Source of the DNA: Kiritimatiellia bacterium
GTDB taxonomy: Bacteria > Verrucomicrobiota > Kiritimatiellia > RFP12 > UBA1067
Direction: 5' to 3'
DNA: 34,637 nt
Assembly: GCA_017520845.1 (NCBI GenBank)
Contig: JAFXEU010000050.1
Span: 1-34,637, forward strand
In this document: piece after piece, positions 13,926 to 21,586 of the stretch
Numbering within the stretch: position 1 is the first letter of the stretch
Layout of the letters: the number at the start of each line of letters is the position of its first letter
Translations under genes and position numbers: made by a program
The notes under the pieces: model-generated
Database searches by the model: none
What the model was told of the DNA's origin: nothing
Seen by the model: the letters and a program-made list of their open reading frames with translations, nothing else

Positions 13926-13955
13926 GTTAATAAAAACACAAAAGGATTGCCTTTA

Positions 13956-14858
13956 ATGAACAGGAGAGATTTTCTTTTAAGTTCTTTAGCCGCAACGGTA
14001 TGTTCGAGTGTTTCACACGCGGCTGAGAGAAAAGATAAGAGCCGCTTTCTTTTCGGCGTATGTTGCGGCTTTGACGAAGCTCCGCTTCTCAAGTCGGTAG
14101 GATATGACTTTATGGAAAACAATGTAGCGGCTTCTTTTATTCCTGATAAAGGCGACGACGATTGGAAGTTTCAGCGCGATAAGATTCTTTCTCTTGCGGT
14201 TCCTTTGAGAAGCTGTAATGGTTTTATCCCCGGAAGGTTTCGCCTTACGGGGCCGAAGGCCGATTTCGCTCCGGCTCTCGATTATGCTGAAATCGCTCTT
14301 AGAAGAGCTCAAGAGGTGGGAGTTAAGACTATAGTTTTCGGTTCCGGCGGCGCACGTAATGTGCCCGGGGATTATTGCGCAAAAAACCATAGAGATGTTC
14401 CTGATGTGGAGAAAGGGCTTGAGCAGTATACTCGATTCTGCGCTCTTCTCGCTAAAAGAGTCGAAGATCTCAAAGATGTTTGCGTTGTCATCGAGCCGTT
14501 GCGCCCGAACGAGTCGAATATCGTCAATTTCGTCTGGCAGGGCGTGCAGATATGCAATGAGGTGAATTCGCCGCGCTTAAGACTGCTTGCCGATATTTTT
14601 CACATGATGATGGGCCGCGAAAGCGCCGCGTCAATCGTTCAGGCGGGCTCTCTTCTCAAGCATTGCCATATCGCGGAGCATACGACGCGCATGTTCCCCG
14701 GCAGCGATCCTTCGCGCAATCATTATTTCCGAGCTTATTTCGACGCTTTGCGCACTATCGGTTATACCGGCGGAATCAGCTGCGAATGCGGCTGGGCGGG
14801 CGAAGGGTCTTTTGCCCAAAAGCTTGAAAAGGCTTTGAAGACCATGAGCGAATTCTAA
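13956..14858 (+). CDS. Tat-exported sugar phosphate isomerase/epimerase-like TIM barrel
   Basis: 300 residues from ATG 13956 (AAAAGGA at 13940-13946; the open frame begins with a TTG at 13947). The N-terminus M-N-R-R-D-F-L-L-S-S is a twin-arginine signal, ending near A-A-E at about 25. The body is an AP-endonuclease-2 type TIM barrel, the fold of xylose-isomerase-like epimerases. Candidate metal ligands lie in V-V-I-E-P-L, L-A-D-I-F-H, H-C-H-I-A-E-H and I-S-C-E-C-G-W. The next gene, 24 nt on, is a Tat-exported Gfo/Idh/MocA oxidoreductase; the two families are often paired in sugar or cyclitol modification, such as 3-keto-glycoside chemistry. The substrate is unknown. Confidence 0.85.
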   Translation: MNRRDFLLSSLAATVCSSVSHAAERKDKSRFLFGVCCGFDEAPLLKSVGYDFMENNVAASFIPDKGDDDWKFQRDKILSLAVPLRSCNGFIPGRFRLTGPKADFAPALDYAEIALRRAQEVGVKTIVFGSGGARNVPGDYCAKNHRDVPDVEKGLEQYTRFCALLAKRVEDLKDVCVVIEPLRPNESNIVNFVWQGVQICNEVNSPRLRLLADIFHMMMGRESAASIVQAGSLLKHCHIAEHTTRMFPGSDPSRNHYFRAYFDALRTIGYTGGISCECGWAGEGSFAQKLEKALKTMSEF

Positions 14859-14882
14859 GATGATTAAAAAAAAGGATAAAAA

Positions 14883-16271
14883 ATGAATAAAATCAGCCGT
14901 CGTGACTTCTGCAAAAGTTCAGCAGCGGGTATTTCAGGAATCATAGCCTCGTCGGTGGCGCCGTCTTTGTATGCGGCAGGCGCGAACGAGCGCATCCGCG
15001 TGGCGTGCGTGGGCTATTCGGATCGATTCCGTCAGTCGCTTCTTCCTTGCTTTATGCATCACAAGAATGAACTTAATTTCGATCTTGTGGCGGTTGCGGA
15101 TCTTTGGAAAAAGCGTCTTGTCGAGTGTGCCGTACCTGAAATGGAGAAGACGCTCGGACATAAGGTGGCTTCGTATTCTTCAGATGTGGAGCTTTATGAA
15201 AAAGCCAAGGATGTTGATGCCGTAATCATTTCCACCGCCGATTTTCAGCACGCCCAACATGCGACCCACGCGGTTTTGGCGGGGAAAGATTCGTATTGCG
15301 AAAAACCTCTTGCCGAAGATATGTATTCGGCCAATATGCTTCTTGACGCGGTAAATTCAAAGCGTAAGGCCGGCTTTGCTCCGGGAGCGGTTCTTCAGGT
15401 CGGCTCGCAGCGTCGCAGCGGCAAAAAGTATTTCGCGGCGAAGGATTATCTCAATTCAGGCGAATTTGGCGATGTTTCGTATGTTCATCTTGCATGGAAC
15501 GTCAATCAGCCTCGTCGCTGGCGTCGCCCTGAAGAACTCGTAAAAAGCCTCAAAAAGTCTGATATAGATTGGAATCTTTGGCTTTTGGACCGCGATGCCG
15601 ACGCGTATCCTTTTGATCCGCGCAAATATCTCGAGTTTCGTCTCTTTTGGCCGTTTTCGTCAGGCATTCCCGGTCAGTGGATGTGCCATCAGATCGATAC
15701 GGTAGCGTGGTTTATGGGAATGCCGTATCCCAAGAGCGCTGTTTCTTCTGGAGGCCTTTATCAGTGGATTGACGGTCGACAGAGTTTTGACACGTTTACC
15801 ACAATTTTTGAATATGGCGTTTCAGGCGAGAAGGGCAAGGGCTTTCAGGTGATGTTCCAGTCGCATCAGCACAATTGCGCAGGCGGTTCCCGTGCCAACT
15901 GCGAGTCTCCTGTCGAGAAGTATTTCGGGCCGAACGGTTGCGTTGATATGGGTACAGGGTTAGTCACCAACGAGGGCGTTGAAGGAAAGAAATTGACCTC
16001 GCGTGCGCTTCCTGCGCCAAAGGAGACGGTTGTGACGAGTGCGAATACGGGAGGTGATCCTCTTACTTCCGCCCATATGCGTAATTGGATGGAGTGCGTG
16101 CGTGCGCGTAAAGACCCCAACGCTCCAATTGAGGCAGGTTACAGCCATACGGTTGCTCTTGTTATGTCCAACGCCGCCGCCCGTACAGGCTGCAAGGCGA
16201 TATTTGATGAAGAAAAGCGCGAGGTCATAGCGGGAGGCAAAGTCTTCAGAGGTTATACTCAGCGTATCTGA
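14883..16271 (+). CDS. Tat-exported Gfo/Idh/MocA-family oxidoreductase
   Basis: 462 residues; AAGGATAAAAA leads into ATG 14883. The twin-arginine signal S-R-R-D-F-C-K-S-S lies at residues 5-13, with cleavage near A-A-G at about 33. The nucleotide-binding Rossmann region is R-I-R-V-A-C-V-G-Y-S-D-R. The family motif C-E-K-P-L (the catalytic Lys loop) sits in D-S-Y-C-E-K-P-L-A-E near 140-148. W-N-V-N-Q-P-R-R-W-R-R-P and the C-terminal G-Y-S-H-T-V-A-L-V-M-S-N-A-A are typical of the exported 'Tat Gfo/Idh' subgroup of Verrucomicrobiota and Planctomycetota. These enzymes fold with NAD(P) before export. Likely operon with the preceding isomerase. Confidence 0.9.
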   Translation: MNKISRRDFCKSSAAGISGIIASSVAPSLYAAGANERIRVACVGYSDRFRQSLLPCFMHHKNELNFDLVAVADLWKKRLVECAVPEMEKTLGHKVASYSSDVELYEKAKDVDAVIISTADFQHAQHATHAVLAGKDSYCEKPLAEDMYSANMLLDAVNSKRKAGFAPGAVLQVGSQRRSGKKYFAAKDYLNSGEFGDVSYVHLAWNVNQPRRWRRPEELVKSLKKSDIDWNLWLLDRDADAYPFDPRKYLEFRLFWPFSSGIPGQWMCHQIDTVAWFMGMPYPKSAVSSGGLYQWIDGRQSFDTFTTIFEYGVSGEKGKGFQVMFQSHQHNCAGGSRANCESPVEKYFGPNGCVDMGTGLVTNEGVEGKKLTSRALPAPKETVVTSANTGGDPLTSAHMRNWMECVRARKDPNAPIEAGYSHTVALVMSNAAARTGCKAIFDEEKREVIAGGKVFRGYTQRI

Positions 16272-16273
16272 TA

Positions 16274-16292
16274 GTCAGGGGACTGTCTCCAA
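16274..16292 (+). repeat. Degenerate REP-like repeat after the oxidoreductase gene
   Basis: GTCAGGGGACTGTCTCCAAA keeps GGGGACTGT but has TCTCC in place of CCCC and lacks the ATTGGCGATAA tail. A decayed copy is the simplest reading. Confidence 0.4.
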
Positions 16293-16305
16293 AGTATGTC
16301 AATAT

Positions 16306-16635
16306 GTGCACAACTGCGAGGAAGGGGTGGTTTTTCACGATTCTACGCACCTGTCGATCATCAGGTATCTCGTCGCCCAGCACAACCGCGTAATTCTTTC
16401 GACGACGACGACAAATCTTTTCGGGCACGGGCGTTCGCCATGCTATGTCGAGGTCGGAGCGGTAAATTATGAGAGCGGCAGAAAATTGCTGCCGGCCGTC
16501 TCGCGTCTCGTGACGGCGGTATATGACCCCGAAAACCGGCTTCACGGCACGCTGAAATGGCATCAGCCGTGGGGAGACGGGCAATTCCCTGTCGTTGGCG
16601 CGAAAAATTTCAAAATCACCAGATTCGCGCAGTGA
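16306..16635 (+). pseudogene. Possible C-terminal gene fragment of unknown family
   Basis: Between the oxidoreductase and the convergent regulator a plus-strand frame reads protein-like sequence for about 105 residues (V-I-L-S-T-T-T-T-N-L-F-G-H-G-R-S-P-C-Y-V-E-V, later L-H-G-T-L-K-W-H-Q-P-W-G-D-G-Q-F-P) and ends in TGA at 16633-16635. It has no ribosome-binding site and only a GTG at 16306. It follows a degenerate REP copy, so it may be the 3' remnant of a longer gene. A minus-strand frame (16246-16749) covers the same DNA and cannot be ruled out. Family not recognised. Confidence 0.3.
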
Positions 16636-16639
16636 CGCG

Positions 16640-17851
16640 TCAAAGCGCATCGGACTGATGGCGATGAGGCTTCCGGTGAGATGTTCGCAAGCGGCTGCGG
16701 CGCCATTTTTCCGGAGTGGTGCCGAAATGGGCGGCGAACATGTGCGCAAAGTACTGCGGCGAGGGATACCCGCATCTGTCGGCTATTTCCGCGGCCGTAA
16801 GAGATGTGTCCTTAAGAAGCCTGCATGCCGATTCGCGCCGGTATCTTATGATTTCCTGCTGGACGCTCAAGCCGAGCTCTCTGCGGAAAACTTTCCCGAC
16901 GGTCGTGTGGGAATACCCGAGATGCGCGATCACGTCGTTCGCCGATATGCCGTCGCCGATATGCCGGCGAATGTACACGAGCGCGTCGGACAGCCACGGT
17001 GTCCTGGTGGGATAGAAGGCGGTTGACGTCCGTTCGATGACGCCTGCCGGTTTGTGCATCGTGACCATGGGCGGAACGCAAGAAGGGTTTGAAAGCATCA
17101 GGTTCAGGGCTTTCGCGGCGTTCTGTCCGAGAGCGAACGAATCGGTGTCTATGCTCGACAGCGGAGGGTTGGAGAACGTGCAGAGAACCTTGTCGTTATC
17201 GACTCCGAGAACAGACACTTCCTGCGGCACTTTTATTTTCGCGTCGTTGCAGGCTTTCAGAAAATGAAACGCCCGCATGTCGTTGCAGCAGAATACCGAT
17301 ATCGGTTTCGGCAGCGACTTCGCCCATTTCCGCAGTGCCGTGCAATCGGAGCAAACATCCATCCGTTCGTTCCGCACGGACGTTTCTTTCAGAGGTCCGC
17401 CGCCTCCGTCGTACATTATGCATGACATGCCGAAACCGGCCACGGCTTTTTTAAAGGCTTTGCCCCTCGCTTCGGAAAAACGCAGCCCCGGGAATCCGCA
17501 GAAAGCGTAATTGGTGAATTTGTGCTCGCGGAAGAATTTCGCGGCGCATTCCGCTATCGCGACGTCGTCGAGCCGGATAAAAGGTATCTTGCCGACATCG
17601 TTTTTCCCGTATGTGTCTATCGCCGGCTTTTTTGTTTTGATGAGCAGATTTGCGGTCGTATCGTCCATTACGCGCAGGATGAAGCCGCTGAATCGCTTTG
17701 TGTTCGCGGAATTCGCGAGGCTCTTCAGGTCTATGCTTTCCAATCGCCAGTCGGTGTTGAGAAGCGCGTAATCGGCGATGCCTTCGATCATCGAGCGCCC
17801 GTGCGCACGGTTGGTTTCCACTTGAACGGCGATGATGGTCTCTTTTTTCAT
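16640..17851 (-). CDS. XylR-type transcription regulator (LacI-like sensor plus AraC DNA-binding domain)
   Basis: 403 residues from the ATG whose first base is 17851 (M-K-K-E-T-I-I-A-V-Q-V-E); the open frame extends six codons to a TTG. The first about 275 residues resemble a periplasmic-binding/LacI effector domain (F-R-E-H-K-F-T-N-Y-A-F-C-G-F-P-G, I-S-V-F-C-C-N-D-M-R-A, V-S-V-L-G-V-D-N-D). The C-terminal about 100 residues are an AraC-type double helix-turn-helix (V-I-A-H-L-G-Y-S-H-T-T-V-G-K-V-F-R-R-E-L-G, then A-E-I-A-D-R-C-G-Y-P-S-P-Q-Y-F-A-H-M-F). It is divergent from the GH88 gene with a 132-nt intergenic space. By position it should sense a uronide and control the catabolic genes. Confidence 0.9.
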   Translation of the reverse strand: MKKETIIAVQVETNRAHGRSMIEGIADYALLNTDWRLESIDLKSLANSANTKRFSGFILRVMDDTTANLLIKTKKPAIDTYGKNDVGKIPFIRLDDVAIAECAAKFFREHKFTNYAFCGFPGLRFSEARGKAFKKAVAGFGMSCIMYDGGGGPLKETSVRNERMDVCSDCTALRKWAKSLPKPISVFCCNDMRAFHFLKACNDAKIKVPQEVSVLGVDNDKVLCTFSNPPLSSIDTDSFALGQNAAKALNLMLSNPSCVPPMVTMHKPAGVIERTSTAFYPTRTPWLSDALVYIRRHIGDGISANDVIAHLGYSHTTVGKVFRRELGLSVQQEIIRYRRESACRLLKDTSLTAAEIADRCGYPSPQYFAHMFAAHFGTTPEKWRRSRLRTSHRKPHRHQSDAL

Positions 17852-17983
17852 TGCGGACAAGGATACCAAACGGTTTCAGAAAAAGCAATCGAAAACTTCA
17901 GATATGGCAATATACTTCAGACGTGCCGAGTGTTATACTTAAAGAGCACGCTCGCCAATGACAAAAGAAAGGGTGTTCTATCC
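17852..17983. promoter_or_regulatory. Divergent regulator/GH88 intergenic region with a direct repeat
   Basis: TATACTT occurs twice in the same orientation, at 17911-17917 and 17934-17940, exactly 23 bp apart. AraC-family proteins bind tandem half-sites about two helical turns apart, so this may be the operator. TATACT at 17934-17939 could serve as the -10 for GH88 but has no good -35, consistent with an activator-dependent promoter. Confidence 0.35.
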
Positions 17984-19186
17984 ATGAAAAAGAGACTGTT
18001 TCTGATCGGTTCCGTTTTGACGTTATCTGGCTTTGCTCAAGATTCCGCGCTTGCGAATTTGAAAAGCCGTTTGCCTGAGATTTTTTCTGCGTGCGCGGCG
18101 CACTACAAGGCGTTGGACGCGGCGGTGACCCCGCTCATGAAGAATGCGAAGGGGCAGACGATGGTTCCGCATGGGTACAAGCGCGGCAAGAAGATGTATG
18201 ACATGCGCAGAATCGAGTGGTGGACCTCCGGGCATTTTCCGGGGTCGCTCTGGTATCTCTACGAGGCTACGGGAGACGGCTTTTTCAAGGAGCGCGCGAG
18301 CGTCTGGACGGAAAACCTCAAGCCGATTTCGACGTACAAGGGGAATCATGACATCGGCTTTATGATGTACTGCTCTTTCGGCAACGCCCGACGTCTCCTC
18401 AAGACGGAGAAATACGATCATCTTCTCGTTGAAGCGGCAAATACGCTCTGCCTTCGCTTTGAACCGGAACTCGGCCTTATCCGCAGCTGGGGGAAGACCG
18501 ACGACAAGAAGGACTTTCTTGTCATACCCGACAACATGATGAACCTCGAGCTTCTCGAATGGGCGGCAAAAGCGAAGAACGGCGAAAAGCGCTTTGCGGA
18601 GGTGGCGCGTTCACACGCGGACGTCACGATGAAGAATCATTTCCGCACGGACGGCGGCACGTATCATGTGCTCAACTATTCGCAGAAGGATCTTCGCGTT
18701 CAGGAAATCCGCCGCGGACAGGGCGCGAGCTGTTTCACCGCCTGGAGCCGCGGGCAGAGCTGGGCGATCTACGGCTATACGATGATGTACCGCGAGTCCG
18801 GCGACAAGGCGTATCTCGACTTCGCGCAGAAGGTGGCGGATTTCGCGATCAACCATCCGAACATGCCTGAGGACGGCATTCCGTACTGGGACTATGGTGC
18901 GCCCGGCGAGGAGCGCGATTCATCGGCAGGGGCGATCATGGCGTCGGGGCTTCTGGAGCTTTCGAAGTTTGTCGATGCGAAGAAGGGCGCGATATACCGC
19001 GATTTTGCCGTAAAGCAGCTCGTCTCGCTCGCATCGCCCGCCTATTTCTCCGAAGGAGACGAGGTCGGTCATTTTCTCTTGAAGCACGGTGTCGGACACA
19101 AGCCCGGCAACAGCGAGATCGACACGCCTCTCAACTACGGCGACTACTACTTCCTCGAGGCGCTCGTAAGAGTCCGCGATATGTAG
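17984..19186 (+). CDS. Unsaturated glucuronyl hydrolase, GH88 family, exported
   Basis: 400 residues from ATG 17984 (GAAAGGG at 17967-17973). The much longer open frame to 17522 is antisense to the regulator and is rejected. Signal peptide about 1-19 (M-K-K-R-L-F-L-I-G-S-V-L-T-L-S-G-F-A). GH88 enzymes hydrate and release the 4,5-unsaturated uronic acid left by polysaccharide lyases. Both catalytic aspartates are visible: Asp123 in H-D-I-G-F and Asp183 in P-D-N-M-M-N-L. Also typical are W-W-T-S-G-H-F-P-G (79-87) and the substrate-binding R-G-Q-S-W-A-I-Y-G-Y. The product, a 4-deoxy-5-keto-uronate, is the substrate of KduI encoded two genes downstream. First gene of the uronide operon. Confidence 0.9.
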   Translation: MKKRLFLIGSVLTLSGFAQDSALANLKSRLPEIFSACAAHYKALDAAVTPLMKNAKGQTMVPHGYKRGKKMYDMRRIEWWTSGHFPGSLWYLYEATGDGFFKERASVWTENLKPISTYKGNHDIGFMMYCSFGNARRLLKTEKYDHLLVEAANTLCLRFEPELGLIRSWGKTDDKKDFLVIPDNMMNLELLEWAAKAKNGEKRFAEVARSHADVTMKNHFRTDGGTYHVLNYSQKDLRVQEIRRGQGASCFTAWSRGQSWAIYGYTMMYRESGDKAYLDFAQKVADFAINHPNMPEDGIPYWDYGAPGEERDSSAGAIMASGLLELSKFVDAKKGAIYRDFAVKQLVSLASPAYFSEGDEVGHFLLKHGVGHKPGNSEIDTPLNYGDYYFLEALVRVRDM

Positions 19187-19234
19187 TTTCCGCCGCCGGT
19201 GAATTGCGCGGTGCCGTATGAAATTAAAATTGTC

Positions 19235-20602
19235 ATGAAAGAAATATTCGCATATATCATAGGTCTCGGTGCGGCGGTGATGATGCCTGTCATCTTCTCC
19301 GTGCTTGGGATGTGTATCGGAATCAAGCCGGCAAAGGCGGTGAAGAGCGGCCTTCTGGTCGGTGTGGGCTTTGTGGGGCTGGGCGTAGTCACCGCGCTTC
19401 TGACGGCAAATCTCGGCCCTGCGCTCAAGGGAATGACGGAGCTTTATCAGCTCAATCTTCCTTTCTTCGACCTTGGCTGGCCTGCCGCCGCGGCTGTCGC
19501 CTATTCCTGCGCCGTAGGGGCGTTCATCATCCCCGTGTGCCTTGGCGTGAATGTCCTCATGCTCGTCATCGGCGTTACGCGCACGGTCAACATCGACCTC
19601 TGGAACTACTGGCACTTCGCCTTTCTCGGCGCGATGGTGTTCTTCGCCAGCGGTTCGCTCGCCTGGGCGTTCTACGCGGCGATCATGCTGTACATAATCA
19701 CGATGTGCATGGCCGACTTCACCGCGAAGAGGTTTCAGTCCTACTACAAGGACATGGAGGGCATATCCATCCCGCAGCCGTTCTGCCAGAGCTTTACGCC
19801 GTTCGCCGTCACGGTGGGCTGGCTTCTTGACCGCATCCCCGGATTCGAGAAGCTCAACATCGACGCGGAAGGTCTCCGCAGGAAGTTCGGTCTTTTCGGC
19901 GAGCCGCTCTTCCTCGGCGTCGTGATCGGTTGCGGAATCGGCGCGCTCAGATGCGATTCGCTCAAGGGTGCGGTCGAATCAATCCCGTCCATCCTCAAGC
20001 TCGGCGTGACGGTCGGCGCGGTCATGGAGCTCATCCCGCGCATCACCGCGCTTTTCATCGAGGGACTGAAGCCGATCTGCGAACAGACGCGCGGTTTCGT
20101 GGAGAAGCGCTTCTCCGGACTGAAGGGGCTTTCGATCGGCATGTCGCCCGCGCTCGTCATAGGGCATCCGACGACGCTTGTGGTGTCGATCCTTCTCATT
20201 CCTGTGATTCTTTTCCTCTCCGTCGTGCTGCCCGGAAACAAGTTTCTGCCGCTCGCGTCGCTGGCGGGAATGTTCTATCTCTTCCCGTGCGTGCTTCCCG
20301 TCACGAAGGGCAATGTCGCGAAGACCTTCATCGTCGGCATCGTCGCGCTTGTCTGCGGACTGTATTTCGTGACGGACTTGACGCCCGCGTTCTCCAAGGC
20401 GATCGCCGCCGCGAATGTGGACGGAATCACCGTTCCGCAGGGGTTTGAAGGCGGGGCGTCCATCGATTTCGCCGCCGCTTTCTGGTGCTGGACGCTCTTC
20501 CATTTGACGGTCACGTTCAAGTGGATCGGCGCGGCTCTCCTTGCGCTGATTGCCGCCGCCATGTGCGCAATCAATTTCATCCGCATCAGGAGGAACAGCT
20601 AA
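19235..20602 (+). CDS. GatC-like PTS EIIC permease
   Basis: 455 residues from ATG 19235 (M-K-E-I-F-A-Y-I-I-G-L-G); the frame is open to a GTG at 19199. Neither start has a clear ribosome-binding site. Many hydrophobic segments (M-M-P-V-I-F-S-V-L-G, F-V-G-L-G-V-V-T-A-L-L, F-I-I-P-V-C-L-G-V-N, P-V-I-L-F-L-S-V-V-L-P) and the overall pattern match the galactitol EIIC family. No EIIA or EIIB domain is fused or encoded nearby. Orphan GatC-like permeases next to uronide genes may work as non-phosphorylating transporters, or borrow EIIA/EIIB from elsewhere. By position it should import the deoxy-keto-uronate made by GH88/KduI. It lies 48 nt after GH88. Confidence 0.85.
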   Translation: MKEIFAYIIGLGAAVMMPVIFSVLGMCIGIKPAKAVKSGLLVGVGFVGLGVVTALLTANLGPALKGMTELYQLNLPFFDLGWPAAAAVAYSCAVGAFIIPVCLGVNVLMLVIGVTRTVNIDLWNYWHFAFLGAMVFFASGSLAWAFYAAIMLYIITMCMADFTAKRFQSYYKDMEGISIPQPFCQSFTPFAVTVGWLLDRIPGFEKLNIDAEGLRRKFGLFGEPLFLGVVIGCGIGALRCDSLKGAVESIPSILKLGVTVGAVMELIPRITALFIEGLKPICEQTRGFVEKRFSGLKGLSIGMSPALVIGHPTTLVVSILLIPVILFLSVVLPGNKFLPLASLAGMFYLFPCVLPVTKGNVAKTFIVGIVALVCGLYFVTDLTPAFSKAIAAANVDGITVPQGFEGGASIDFAAAFWCWTLFHLTVTFKWIGAALLALIAAAMCAINFIRIRRNS

Positions 20603-20636
20603 AATTACTTCTAAGAACTAGAAAGAAGGATAAAAA

Positions 20637-21581
20637 ATGATAAAGCATACACTCATTGCGCTGGCGGCGATGCCCATTGCGTTCGCGGCATCGGCCGAAA
20701 TCAACTACAAGGTCCAGGCCGCATCGCATCCTGATGATTTCAAAACGTTCGATACAGCTAAAATCCGCGAGCGTTTCGTTATGGAGAAGGTCATGTCGCC
20801 GGATGAGATAAACCTCACATACACGATGTACGACCGTCTCGTGTACGGCGGCGCGATGCCCGTCACCAAGGCGCTTGATCTTGAGACGTTTCCCGAACTC
20901 AAGGCCGCGAACTTCCTTGACCGGCGCGAACTTGGCGTCATCAACGTCGGCGGCGGCGGTGTCGTGACGGTTGACGGCGAGGAATATGCGCTCGACTTCA
21001 AGGAGGCGCTCTATGTCGGGTGCGGCAAGAAGAAGGTCGTGTTCAGGTCGAACGATTCGAAGAATCCCGCCAAGTTCTACCTCAACTCCGCTCCGGCGTA
21101 CAGGGAGTACGTGACGCAGCGCATCACAAGCGACCAGAAGTGCAAGAAGCCCGGCTACACCATCGGCAACTACATCAAGGCCGGTTCGCTCAAGGAGTCG
21201 AACGCGCGCTGCATCAATCAGCTCATCGTACAGAAGGTGCTCGCCAAGAAACCGGGCGGCGGATGCTGCCAACTGCAAATGGGTCTTACGGAGCTTGAGG
21301 AAGGCAGCGTGTGGAACACGATGCCGCAGCATACGCACAACCGCCGCATGGAGGCGTACTTCTACTTCAACGTCCCGAAGGGGCAGGCGATCTGCCATCA
21401 GATGGGCCGCCCGCAGGAGCAGCGTCTTGTGTGGCTCGGCAACGAGCAGGCCATCACCTCGCCCGAATGGAGCGTCCACTCCGCCGCCGGAACGTCGAAC
21501 TACATGTTCATCTGGGGCATGGCGGGCGAGAATCTCGACTATGGCGACATGGATAAGGTTCCCGTAGGCGAAATGAGGTAA
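20637..21581 (+). CDS. kduI: 5-keto-4-deoxyuronate isomerase with a signal peptide
   Basis: 314 residues; AAGGA (20626-20630) before ATG 20637. KduI converts 4-deoxy-5-ketouronate to 3-deoxy-2,5-diketogluconate. Zn ligands are all present: His232, His234 and Glu239 in [11 protein letters not shown], and His281 in [12 protein letters not shown]. The fold-typical [10 protein letters not shown] and [10 protein letters not shown] are also present. Unusually, residues 1-20 are a clean signal peptide ([20 protein letters not shown]), about 30 residues longer than the usual cytosolic KduI of about 278. This places the isomerase outside the cytoplasm with GH88 and the lyase. Confidence 0.93.
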   Translation: MIKHTLIALAAMPIAFAASAEINYKVQAASHPDDFKTFDTAKIRERFVMEKVMSPDEINLTYTMYDRLVYGGAMPVTKALDLETFPELKAANFLDRRELGVINVGGGGVVTVDGEEYALDFKEALYVGCGKKKVVFRSNDSKNPAKFYLNSAPAYREYVTQRITSDQKCKKPGYTIGNYIKAGSLKESNARCINQLIVQKVLAKKPGGGCCQLQMGLTELEEGSVWNTMPQHTHNRRMEAYFYFNVPKGQAICHQMGRPQEQRLVWLGNEQAITSPEWSVHSAAGTSNYMFIWGMAGENLDYGDMDKVPVGEMR

Positions 21582-21586
21582 AGAAT

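Noticed and set aside
16246-16749. A 167-residue minus-strand frame between the regulator and the oxidoreductase
   Set aside because: It overlaps the regulator's coding end in another frame, has no ribosome-binding site and shows no recognisable motif; the plus-strand reading looks slightly more protein-like.
17522-17983. An N-terminal extension of the GH88 gene overlapping the regulator
   Set aside because: The added 154 residues are antisense to the regulator; a clear signal peptide and ribosome-binding site mark the start at 17984.
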